A DNA stretch of 64,000 nt from Brienomyrus brachyistius (taxonomy: Eukaryota > Chordata > Actinopteri > Osteoglossiformes > Mormyridae), in the NCBI RefSeq assembly GCF_023856365.1, contig NC_064552.1, positions 2,010,311 to 2,074,310 on the forward strand. The letters run 5' to 3'. A program made the translations under genes and the position numbers. The notes beneath the pieces are model-generated. The model had not been told where the DNA came from, made no database searches, and saw nothing but the letters and a program-made list of their open reading frames with translations. Below, piece after piece: positions 25,139 to 39,847 of the stretch (position 1 is the first letter of the stretch; each line of letters opens with the position of its first letter).

Positions 25139-26775
25139 AGCTTTCTTATTTGCTTTCCTGGTTTCCATCATTGCTTCCTCTTAGGAAACACTGTGGAATG
25201 ATTATCCGACCAACCATGTGTTGTAGAACCGTCAGTTTTCTTTTGCTCTTTGCCTTAAGTAGCAGCAGATGATCTCAGAACTAAAATGTCCAGTTATGTA
25301 AACAGAGGATGACAGAGTGAAGCTGAAATGCACTGGTCACAGACAGACCACACAAAGTGCACATCTGCTTCTTTCCTTTCCTTTACTTCTCTTCTCTTCT
25401 CTTTTTGGTTTAGCCCTGTTTTAATAAACCACACAGTCCTGAAAGGGTTAGACACATTTCGGGAAGATAGAGATTGTTTAAAGGATAATCTGGGCCTGCA
25501 GAAAAGAAATAGTGTGAAACAATGACCCTCTGAGGGAGATTTGGGCCTTTCAGCTATTAGCCTTTATTTCGGTGTAAAATTGCATCGCTGTGTTTTGTCC
25601 TCAGTAGTAACAGTTTTCATACAGCTGCTTGGCTGAGCCTCACATGCACTGGAAATGAAAGAACAACAGTGTGAGCGCAGCGCTTTCATCACACTTGTCA
25701 CACATTATTTCTCTCCCAGAAAGTATCCATCTTAATGCATCACTTCAGACAAGGAGAGGTGGGCGTGGCCAAAAGCCTCCCTGCCCATCTGACCAGGGCG
25801 GCTTCTCCAAAGCATTTTGAACACCTTTTATGAAGGCCTCTACAGTCGAGCCTGTCTTTCACCTCTCACCTCTCTGCTCATCGACTGTCCCTCCTGTTCT
25901 TCTGAGAGAGATCTCCTCAGTGCAGGTCCACACACATTTGAAATCCAAACAGCACCAGCAGACATCTGTCTATTCCTTCTCAGGCAAAATGAGGAGGACA
26001 CTGAAAGAGCATCTGTTAATGAAGGTCCATCGTCATGCCTTTCCAGTGCTATGGGATTTCGCCCCGATCAGCTCTGCTCACCGGAAGAGTGCAGGTTCTC
26101 GTCCCAGCACGGAGCTGCTGTTGTGTCTTTGAGCTGACATCCTTAACCTTGACACCTTCTGTCGATGGCCAGCGTTACAAAGAGCATAGACTCGCGAGCT
26201 TTATAAATTGCTGTATAATAAACGCTTCTCTTTACATACCGCCTCCCAGTGGTGGCTGGTGGATGGGCAGTTAAACACGTATATCCAGACTGATAGTCAC
26301 AGGCCTGAAAAACCTGGATAAGAAATCTCGGCCTTGACCGGGTTCCGTGGGAATCCCACAGCTGGTGGTGATGCGAGGGGCAGTCGGAGCGCCATCGGCC
26401 AGCAAGCAAACACCCTGGTGTAACTTCTCGTGGGGATTTCCAGAAGGTTCCAGAAGGGTTATGCCTACAACTGGCAGGAAACATTACAGAAGCTTCTGGA
26501 AGGGTAGCGAGAGCCAACAGTGAGATTCTAGCATGTTGAAGGTCCAGATGGACCACGACAGCTTCAAGCCTCAGACCAAATCAAGCAGCAGAAGAAGTTG
26601 AACTTTCAAGGTGAAATTGCATCTGCGGACAACCTGGTCCAGAAGATTCCAGCTGCGGGTCACAGGAAAACGCACCTTCTGGACACTCAAGAAGCTGCAC
26701 TCAGCATCCATTCTGCTGGGGGCGGGAGACTCAGCCTTTGATGGCTGGTAAGGATAGATCCATAAAAACTGTCTA

Positions 26776-30210
<3,435 letters not shown>

Positions 30211-30971
30211 TGCCATCCTTCACAGACCAGACATACGGCCCAATATGGCCGCTTGGTCACTGAGAGAAGCTTACAGTTACAAATCATCAGGTCCTGAGAC
30301 CCAATGTACAGTAGTTACTTTATTAGATTTTAAAATGCTGTGTGTGGCAGGGTTATGACAGAAATCACAAACTAACTTTTCAACAGGCTGTATAAAATGG
30401 CACTCTGTCCCATTGAGGTGCATGTAATAAGCAAACAGCAAGATTAAAATAGCTCTAATCATGACAAATACACTAAAACAGTATGTTTGTTCTGGCAGCC
30501 TATCAGTCATGTCCTCCAGGGTTAAAGAGTTTTCAAGTAATGAAAAAATTGGGAATTGAAGTACAGTTGACAATGTAATAGTATGTTATACTAATAACTA
30601 ATAATTAGTATAAGAAAGTATAAACTGTTAAAACTGCTTTAAAATAAAATGCAAGCAGAAACAGACCTAGTTTGGCTTCTTCCTGCTGAGCCTGTCTGGT
30701 GGTTTTGCTCTTTTTTGTGACTTTCTGGTGTCAGATTCCCTCCGTGTGAGAAACTCCAGTGGAAACGCTCCATGCCGACACCTGGTAACCTGGAATGTCC
30801 CCTTTCAGTCTGATGTTTGGGGGCCTTCTCAGTGTTCCTCTGCTTTTCTGATAAACCTCTCCACTTCTTCTTGGCGGTAGGTGATTCCAACCTATTGAAA
30901 CCGCAGCGTCTCTGAATGGTGACCTCTGGCTATCTGCCAGGCTTCTAGGTCACAACAAGGTGTGGAACACT
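30211..30971. other. Convergent intergenic gap
   Basis: Lies between the 3' ends of the SYT15-like (+) and armadillo-like (-) genes; presumably both 3' UTRs. AATAAA-like motifs occur near 30640-30650. No other gene is seen. Confidence 0.5.
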
Positions 30972-33498
30972 CTAGACCGCAGACTGCTGAACCTGGGATT
31001 GTTCCGGACGCCGTGCTCCATCACCCTGCCGGACCTGGAGCAGACGCCTCTGGGTATGAAGGAAGAGCGTGAGGGGGGCCCCCGACTGGCCTGGGAGCTC
31101 CAGACTGTGGACGAGCATCGCTGAAGCTTTTCCACGGCGACTGAGTGGTGACCCCACAAACCCTGGTTTACCCTCACAACTGTCACCATGGACAGCAGAC
31201 CATGTGGGCTGCATGGCATACCCCAGTACACACACTCATCACCCCCGAGGCTACCCACCCTGTTCCAGTTCATCACCAGGCCCTCATCCTCGCCCATACC
31301 TGCCAGGCTACACAGTGCTTGCAGGCAGGCCGGCACCAGCAGGGGGTACTCTGGGAGTGTCTGCATGGTCTCCATCAGCAAGGGGAGTGCACCGCCCCGC
31401 ACCAGAAGGTCCTGCTGGACGTCTGCGAGATCCGGGCAAAATGGCTTCAGCTGGATGGATTTATGCTGAGCTTCGGAAATATAATCATCTTTCTAACCTT
31501 AGCAAAGGAACTCAGCTCGGTCCTCGAGGAGCCCCGGACGGCCCCCGTTTTTGCAAAAACCAATTTCAGCAAAAATATGGACTGACTGGCAGGGAGTGAA
31601 AATGGGGACTCTGGGGGGGTCCCAGAGTATTTAATGCAGATGCCATTTGGCGTGATACCAATTAGCCACACAAGATAGACATTTTAATTCCTGTTTTTTA
31701 TAGTGACTGATGTGGGAAAAAACATTTTCCTGTAAGACTGAAGGGAAGCATATCACTGTTATGTTATGTTATCATTCATGTTATAGTGTGGTTTTCTGGT
31801 TATAGTGTGGTGTTGCATCCTTGGTTGTTGACTGTGAGGGTTTATAACAGGGGAGTTTCTAGCTATGGATAAGACCAGGGGGTGCCAGCCGTGTGGTGGC
31901 TCTAAGGAACTCACAGTCACCCAGGCAGATCCTGCCCAGGGCCCGGATGACGTGCAGCAGCAGTTCCTGGTCTCCGCAAGCCAGCAGCCCCAGCAGAGTA
32001 GGTCCCAGCCCCGCTTTGATGCAGTGCTCTCTCACAGAGGCTGCAGGGACGTGTAGTGCTGCCTTTCAATCGGCGTCCACCCATATCCATCTGATCATGG
32101 TTTCTTCATTGGTTATCCCTCCTAGCCCCTCCCCTTACCATGCCCGCTCAGGTCAGCAACTAGCTGGGCCGCGTGTAGCGTGAGGGGGCCCCTTGTCCTC
32201 AGCATCTGTGCCAGCGTGCACAGGATCCCACTTGCTGCGATCCACTCAGCTGCTCCCTCTGCTGGCGGCGAATATAAATGCAGAAGCACAAACTTCTCAC
32301 ACTCCAGCAGTGACTGACACAGGTTGGGGGTCCCAGTGAAATGGTGTCTGTGTTAAGCTATGCAGTAATTAAATATGAAAGCCAGAGTTATTTAGGAATA
32401 TAATATTCATAGGTCTGCGATGGGCTGGCCCCCCATCCTGGGTTGTTCCCTGCCTTGTGCCCTTTGCTTCCAGGATAAGCTCCGGACCCCCCGCGACCCA
32501 GTAGGATAAGCGGTTTGGAAAATGGATGGATGGATATTCATAGCTTGGCAAAGACCTTCAGCTGACCGCGAGGCTGGCATGAGTGTGCATCTGTAGGAGC
32601 GGGGGGGGGGGGGGGAGCGTAATATGGCTAAAGCTAATCTGACCTGTGGCTAAGATACGGATTAACATCTCTCTGCCTTTTCAGGCTGCTGACCTTGAGG
32701 ATTCTCCCAGGGCTCCTCAGTCAAGACAGCCGCAGTGTTATCCGAGAAGGCTGCAGTGATAAATGGGACGTTACCGGAGCCTGTGTGTACGGACCTAGCG
32801 GTGAGATACCCTGTCCACTTCCCGTCCTGCAGCTGACGGCCAGAAAATGCCGCCCCCGCCAAACCCTAACCCGGCAGTGCCCCGACCTGCCATGAGCAGT
32901 GGGATTCACTCAGCAGCTGGGGTCTTACACAGGTCGTTTCTGCACAGTACTCTGTGTGCAGGCGTAACATGTGATTACGTTTCACGTAACATCCATCTCA
33001 TTACAACGCGTGGCAAGGCTAACTGTTCGTATGTAGGTCCGTGCAATTCCACAACGAACCACAGGGTGGCGCTCCACTCACTGCCATCCTGCAGGGTTGT
33101 CAGCAGAATATCCAGGTGGGGCGACAGCTCTTCCACCACCAGCTCGGTGCTGACGCTGATGGCCTCCACCGCTTCAGTGAAAGACCCTGGTAAACATCCC
33201 CCATCAAAAGTATTCTCACAGATAGCTAATAACCTGTGTAGCTCACATGACGGGCTAGACAGCATGATCGAAGGCTTTTACTCAGCTACCCAGTCGGTGG
33301 CACTATAATCAGTGGGTGATGATGCATTATAGGAAATGCCTACCCTCTGATCTTCCCATGGGATTCCCCCACAGAAGCAAACTCACCCATGACCTTGACC
33401 CCCGTGACCTCCAAAGCCTGAATCCTCTCCTGAGTTCTCTCCGTGCTCCTTCTCTCAGGCTCCGGCTGACAGTGTGGGCAGCGTGGTAGATGCTCAGT
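30972..33498 (-). CDS. Armadillo-like repeat protein (partial model)
   Basis: Exons on the - strand: about 33498-33387, 33186-33082, possibly near 32755-32695, then 32313-32139, 32040-31921, 31422-31300 and a probable last exon 31126-30972. The four exons from 32313 on agree in phase at every join. Residues look like armadillo helices: VREHCIKAGLGPTLLGLLAC followed by GDQELLLHVIRALGRIC, then VRGGALPLLMETMQ and LVPACLQALCSLA. Resemblance to the Rap1GDS1/armadillo-repeat class is general, not specific. The 5' start is not located, the 32.7-kb exon does not join in phase to the next, and the last acceptor (GGAAAAG) is weak. Its 3' end faces that of the SYT15-like gene, 762 bases away. Confidence 0.5.
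32405..32537 (+). mobile_element. Dispersed teleost repeat copy
   Basis: Runs from about TGCGATGGGCTGGCCCCCCA to AAAATGGATGGATGG. Same family as 49567-49712 and, inverted, 43131-43258. It lies in an intron-sized gap of the armadillo-like gene. Confidence 0.75.
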
Positions 33499-34936
33499 GC
33501 CGTGCTGCTTTGGAAAATAACACCCTCCTCAGATCATTCAGCCACCTGTCCTCCCTCTGCACGCTCCTCCCACTCTCTGTCTCGCTAACCCTCCCTCTCT
33601 CTGTCTCCCTCTCTCTCTCTCCCTAACCCTACACTGATGCCGTCTTAACGCCAAATCTCGGCAGAGCTCCAGACGTACCTGTCACCCAATCTGAGACCCA
33701 GGTTACAACTGTCCAAATAACCAACATAGCTGACATTAAGAATACAATATCGCTGGCAATTTTGTTTCCTCAGTAGATCCAGATTAATCGTGGAGAGTTT
33801 TTGTTTCATGACAGTAAATTCAGACGAGAGGCTGGCTCTGACGAGTGCATGGTCCTTTGTCCGGAACGAACCCTTGGAGAGAGGTACAGACTGTGACGGG
33901 AGTAAAGAGCATGTACGCCTTCAAACAACTTTATTCAGCACAGCTTCTCATAGACACCCTTCTGAAATATCCTCCCAGATTACAGCATTGAGGAAAAACA
34001 ACATTTCAGTGCATCATTCCCTAACCCCACCTCTCATCACTGGTTAATTTACGAATAAGCATTCTGCTGGCCTCTCAAGTCTGTGACAAGACAGTTCAGT
34101 CAACATTGTTTTTAATATTTTGAAATATCCCTGCTTAAAAATCACATGGTGATTTACTGGCCCTGCACTCATGTGAGTTAAACACTAGATTAAGAGGTTA
34201 CCCAGAACCAAACAGGACGGGACAGGTTTTTTCACAACCAGACATATGATTTACAATCAGCATTTGATTTTTTCAGAAACATTACATCCATGGTGAAAAA
34301 CATATTTAGCTGTAATCCAGTTAGAGCCAGTTTAATCATCATCAGTCTTGTGGGTGTTTCTGGCTTTAGATACCTGAAGATATTTTGTGAGATGAAGGGT
34401 TTAAACTAGAGACATTGAATGTGAGGATTCAGAATAAGTCCGGCGTCACAGATGCATGTTTTAATGCATGAAGATGCCATCCACTAAGGCAACAACACCA
34501 CCTGAGCGTTGCTAATAGGACAAGGAACTGGCCACATCACTGACAGAGACCATAGTGCGTCATTTTGGGGAGTAAAAAATAACACAGCAGTCTCCGAGAT
34601 CCAGCAAAACCAGCCATTAAAAGAACAAACATGACATTACAAAAAGGCAAGTATCTGACTTCAAACAGCTCGGCTAGAAACCGCTTGTCATTTAACTTCT
34701 GAAAAACGGCTGAAAAATAAAACGAAAAAACATTTTTTTTTAAAAGTATCTGTGCCACCAGGAAGGACAAGGAGTTCGTGGCCCAGGGCGCACTGGCTAG
34801 GGCACACTCGCTAGGGCGCACTGGCTAGGGCACACTCGCTAGGGCGCACTGGCTAGGGCACACTCGCTAGGGCGCACTGGCTAGGGCACACTTGCAAGGG
34901 CGCACTGGCTAGGGCGCACTCGCTAGGGCACACTCG
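33499..34936. other. Region between armadillo-like and unrecognised gene
   Basis: Contains CT-rich sequence at 33550-33625, AT-rich DNA and the probable 3' UTR of the gene at 34937. The ORF readings here look non-coding. Confidence 0.5.
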
Positions 34937-34945
34937 CTAGGCCAC
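34785..34945. repeat. 14/28-bp minisatellite at the end of the unrecognised gene
   Basis: About 11 copies of a 14-bp unit alternating GGGCGCACTGGCTA and GGGCACACTCGCTA, a 28-bp higher-order period. The array reaches into the last codons of the - strand gene and supplies its TAG stop. Confidence 0.93.
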
Positions 34946-36345
34946 ACCAGCCGTTCCAGGCTCAAGACCACCGGAGATGGTCTCGTAACCTATGGAGACC
35001 AGAGTTAAAACACTGCTCTCCATCTCCAGCTGAACCTCAGGAACCGCCTCTGGCTCTTTGGACCGCTTCCGGTTCCCTGTCTTGGCTTTTGTCTTTTTGT
35101 CCCCCTGACTCTCTTCCTTCTTGACCTTGGCACATCTGGTCTTGGCCTTGATGTCGCTCTTGGTCCTGGGTCGTCGCTTCCTCGCCCTGGTGTCCCCACC
35201 CTGGGTCTCCTTAGGATCCACCTCCCCCGAGAGGATCCGTATCTGCTTATCGATGACACGGTCAATCATCTCAAAGGCCACGTCTATCATGCCAGCCCCA
35301 AAGCCATGAGTCGCGTTGTTAAACGTCCTGCTGTTCACCGGGTCATGGAATGACTTGCTCATTTCCTCAAGATAGTTCCTAAATGAAAAAAAGAGAGAAC
35401 TGTTGATGAACTCCATTCTGTTCAACTACAGCACGCAAGAACTTCTAGAGGCATGAAAAGCTACTGGATTGGTACCTTGACTGTTTTTATGTCTCACAAA
35501 TGTCATACGGAACACAGACAATGGCAACACACCGTGTCTCGATGATTTTGGACCAGTGTTGCACCTGATTGGTCTCGGGAAGCAGCTGCCTTGCCACATT
35601 GTCATAATCCATGTACTGGGAAGCAAACTCTTTCACGTCCTTGCAAAGGGCAGCCGTGTCACCTGGAAGTGCAAGGTGACGCTCCATCATTACATGAGTA
35701 ACGTGGAAGACAAAACAGCATGAATATAGTATCTGTATTCTGGTGACAGTTTCCATTATTTGAAGCTCTCGATTCTCTGCGGTGCCAAGCTGAAGGGAGC
35801 TTACCTTCCGTCAGTTTGGAGAAGGAGCTGGACACAGCGGTGGTGGTGCTGGGCGCCAGCCCAAACGAGCCGAGTGCCTCCAGCAGCGCCTTCCTGCTGG
35901 CCGGCCCGCGGCTCACACGGGTGTAGGCCGCCAGCGAGCGCAGGGACATCTTCTCGGGCGCCTTCAGCCGCCTCTTCACCTCCTCATAGTGGATCTGGTA
36001 CTTTAGCGCCTTGGAGCTCTTCATGTTAGGGTCCAGAAGCGACGCCACCTCAGCAAAGGGCATCTTCAGGAGGGTGCCAGTCCCGTCGTCGCTCACCACC
36101 ATCTGCTCCGCAGCCTGCCCGTTGGACACCGCCTCCACCTGTGCCTGGCTCACCCCAGCAACGAGTGCTTGGCCCAGCCCTTCGACCGTCGCCTGGCCCA
36201 GGGCCACCACTGTCGCCTGGCCCAGTCCCTCACTCTGGGCTTTATGCAGAACTTCCACGATCTCAACCAGTGGCGCCTCCAGGGCCACCTCCACCATCTG
36301 CACCTCATGCAGGCCATCGCTGTCCTTGCTGGGGTCACCCTCCAT
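34937..36345 (-). CDS. Unrecognised three-exon protein, acidic N-terminus and basic C-terminus
   Basis: Exons on the - strand: 36345-35805, 35662-35533, 35378-34937, with GT-AG borders and matching phase, about 370 residues. I do not recognise the family. The N-terminal third is acidic and Val/Gln-rich with loose repeats (LGQATVVALGQATVEGLGQA). A conserved-looking helical core follows, including KSSKALKYQIHYEEVKRRLK, SLRSLAAYTRVSRGPASRKA and LLEALGSFGL. It continues with KEFASQYMDYDNVARQLLPE and ATHGFGAGMIDVAFEMIDRV. The tail is Lys/Arg-rich (ARKRRPRTKSDIKAKTR), which suggests a nuclear protein. Start: ATG at 36345 is the first in frame; the upstream frame ATGTCTTCAGAGGAATAG closes at once. 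Confidence 0.8.
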
Positions 36346-36550
36346 CCCTCCTTCTTCCTGGTCAGTGATGCTGCTGCTGGTCACCTTTTATTCTCTATTC
36401 CTCTGAAGACATCTTGACATTTTCTCTGCGTAAGAGTTAGGACTTTCACTAAAAAGCCTCTCTCCGTTTTTAACTGTTGTCGTTCTACATAGTTCAAGGG
36501 GAAAAAAGCAAAAACAAACATGAGCAAGTATCTTAATAGCAAAAATAACT

Positions 36551-36760
36551 GGCTGGTCAGTGAGGTTAGGCCTTCTTTCAGCCCATCTTGGAGGGGGTAA
36601 GGTGAGGTGACAGGAAATGGCTGGTCAGTGAGGTTAGGCCTTCTTTCAGCCCATCTTGGAGGGGGTAGGATGAGGTGACAGGAAATGGCTGGTCAGTGAG
36701 GTTAGGCCTTCTTTCAGCCCATCTTGGAGAGGATAGGGTGAGGTGACAGGAAATGGCTGG
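36551..36760. repeat. 68-bp tandem repeat, three copies
   Basis: Units start at 36551, 36619 and 36687 with GGCTGGTCAGTGAGGTTAGG; a fourth start is seen at 36755. It lies about 200 bases upstream of the start of the gene ending at 34937. Confidence 0.95.
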
Positions 36761-39700
36761 TCCACACTATCTGCACCATATTTTTATTGCATAGTTACAT
36801 AGTTCTGCAAGTGTTTTAATTTCATTGTGTTCCTCCCAACAAATGACAATAACAACTTATGTCTTGTTCCTCAGTACCCAATGTGCACCACCTCCCTCAT
36901 CATCTTGTTTACCTGCTCTGAATAACTGTCCTAACAGAACTGAAGAAAGTGCCTATTGTTGTAGGCTAGGCGGAGCTGGGCTCAAGCGTTTCTTTGTGCT
37001 TATCATTGGGGTGTCTGAATGACAGCTTACCCGTTACCCTGCATATATAACTGTATATTTCTGTCTGTCTTGCCATGTGACATATATATTATGTTTACAT
37101 GGCATAGTATATATATTCTGTTTATGTATATATCTATATATCTTTATGGATATATGAATATCCTTAGGAGATATAACGTTAGCATACAACTGCTTGTGTA
37201 AAGCAAGCGTATTACTTATCTTACATTTCATAACAATTCTGTACTATTATTGTCGTTTTCATAACATGTTCAGCTCCGGTTGCAGTAGTCGGCCAGACAT
37301 CATTAAACCATGGCGGACGTCCCGCACCGGGCCGTGGACCCCCACTGAACCACGTGTTTATTAGCAGGCGGTTAGTTGGCCGCCATTTCAACAGCCGATC
37401 TCTCCACCGCATTCCATCCACACGCTAGCCGGCGGGCAGAACTGCGCCTGGGATCCTCCTGGTGATGTTCCCTGGGTCCATTATGTCAGTTGCAATTCAG
37501 GGAAAGAGTCATGTATCAGCCAAGTGGGCTGGAAAACATAAAGGCGCTATATCCACCCTGTAAGGCAGTCCCTGCTACCGCTGCACTGCATGACTAAGCA
37601 GTCTGGTGTATAAAACAATTTACAGGCACAAATATATATAATACATGTGTATAACTGTCAAGAGAAAGTTCCGCTAATTGAATCCCCCCCCTCAACCCGA
37701 GTAACCGATCCTAGACCAGTGCGTGGGTGGACAAAGTGCAATTTCCATCTTTCGCAGTGTTTTTGTCAGGAAGCTCGGCGCTGCGCTGCTGCCGCTCGAC
37801 GTGGTAAATGTGTTTAAAAGGCGGCTAATGGCGCAGCCGCAGCAGCCCTGCGGAGCGCTTTGATGGACTCAGATCCGACGGGAAGTTTGCTACAAGCTGA
37901 CGGTTTTCGTACTTACCCCGGCTACTGCTCGCTTTTTAGCTGTGTCGCACTGATCCTGGAACAGTATATTCGGAAACGAGGGACAATTCTCTTCTTCAGT
38001 GGTGCGCTAATGTCCGAAACTTCGTTCTGTGTGCGCAGTCGCCGCAGACCCGGAATCTGCCGCTTATTATTGTTATTATTATTTATATTATTGTTATGTC
38101 TTCACGTGTCAATTATTACACTTCGCCATTTCCATTGGACGCTTCAAATATCACTCGCACTTTGGTAGCGAATCATGTACCCCGTAGGAGGGTCTTCTAT
38201 TACACTAATGCGGAAATTGAGGTTTTATAAATGTCTTAGGTTTTTTTTTAACCTGTTCGGGGTTTTCTTGGGTTTAGATCTACTGTTGTTCAGCCCAGGC
38301 CAGTCCCTGACTGTTAAGTTAATAATATAGCCTAGATTAATTTTGCAGAAATCGGGAGACGTACTGACCATGTTCAGTAGATGTGATCACTTTCTCTGTC
38401 TGTGTTTACCGGTGCAGTTTTTAACACTTCAACAGCATAAATCCTTCGGAGAACTGAAACGTGACGTCGGCCACAATAAAGCCATTGGTTGAGAGGTCTG
38501 TCTGACTGACTACATGTGATACATTAAAAACGAGACTGCAGTGGGATCATAGGGTTCGGCCATCTAGACCACCGTTTCGGAACTGTTGGGATGCGATAAA
38601 AATGTGGATCCACAGTGGATCGTTCACTGTGTGGTTAAAAAGTATGTAAGTATATGTGGGGGACCTTTCTGGGCAAATTTTTAATCCCAATACAGCCCTG
38701 GGTAGTGTTTAAACAGTAAATAAATAAACAGACAGACAAACAAATAAATTTCCTTCCAGATTAATAAAGTATTTATATATGGATGTATGTATGTATTTAT
38801 CTATCTGTTGTTGGTAATTAAACAAATCGCCCAAGTCGATCTTTTAAATGAAGTTTCTGAAAATAAATACACACTTGGATTAAGCTTGACATGATGCTAT
38901 GACACGTTACTTGTTTTCTGATGATTTCAAGCCAACTCACATGAATAGTAAGATGTTTCTTAGGTTACTCCCACCTGTGTATGCAGAAGTAGAGTCCATA
39001 AAGTCTCTAAAAAACAGGGTTAACTGTAATCACTTGTTATATGGACCCTCTGATCACAGGCACAGAGGCTTAGTTTTGTGCATTTTTGAGATTTTGCCAT
39101 AATTGTTTTTCAGGCTATTTTAATAGGCCTAAAACTGAATCATGGACATCAGTCCTTAACCTTCTGAGCTACCAGCAAACAATTGCATCTGTACTTTTCA
39201 GACGATTCTCTAAGGAGCAGCCTGGAGCATTTATAACGTTGCAAATTATGCATTTATTTGTTGAAAGCCAAGTAGCCTGCGTACAGAGTGAAGCAAAATC
39301 CAAGACGTATTATACTTTTTAAATATATTATGCTTTTATCATAATTATTACTCTAAGTCATATCGTCTTGGACTTGTATAGCATACAATAAAAAGCAGTA
39401 ATTTGCAACGGTTTATATTATAAAGTATTAAAGTATATGTAGACAATGTATGTTCGGGCGTGCATGTTGCTGTTATGGATCATAGGGGCGGGGCAGAAAG
39501 AGTGGGAGTAATAAATAAAGTTTTTTTTGTTTGTTTGTTTGTTTTTTTACAGAATTTAGGAAAGCGTTTTGATCGTGAGACGTTGGTAAACGGAACTTTA
39601 GCCACGTTACTGTGAGGCGATACCGTCCGTGGCATGCAGGGATCGAGCACCATGTCAGTTTCTGTTTCAAGCTGCTCTCCGCACATTAACTTAGGAATGC

Positions 39701-39847
39701 AGATTCACGCCCACAACAGACGCCGGTCTCCGTCGGAGAAGCAGATCTAAAATGTCCGTGAGTTAATAAAAACTATTACAGTTTGCAAACTCCAGACCTC
39801 ATCCACCCTCCGCTTTTGATTCTTTGACACAGGAGCGACTCGGAAAC
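36761..39847. other. Intergenic region before the ARRDC cluster
   Basis: AT-rich with TATATA blocks at 37.07-37.16 kb and a more GC-rich patch at 37.7-38.05 kb. A 102-codon frame at 37860-38168 in that patch is Leu-rich and has no splice or family support. No gene is called. Confidence 0.55.

Larger units (their letters stand above)
23693..26775. other. Intergenic region with purine-rich tract
   Basis: Holds an AT-rich TTTAATT block at 23772-23826, a 24-bp CTGCAGTG-type repeat at 24058-24119, and a purine-rich tract at 24893-25138. No gene is supported. The first exon of the downstream SYT15-like gene might lie at its end. Confidence 0.6.

Noticed and set aside
24813..25171. Leu/Pro-rich - strand frames
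   Set aside because: Low-complexity translation of the polypurine tract.
30880..31125. A + strand frame (LLGHNKVWNTLDRRLLNLGL...) that looks protein-like and ends TGA
   Set aside because: It is antisense to the proposed last exon of the armadillo-like gene, whose exon chain keeps phase on the - strand. No partner exon on + was found. Not fully excluded.
37860..38168. 102-codon frame with a Leu-rich stretch
   Set aside because: Biased composition, no splice signals or family match; probably 5' flanking GC-rich DNA.
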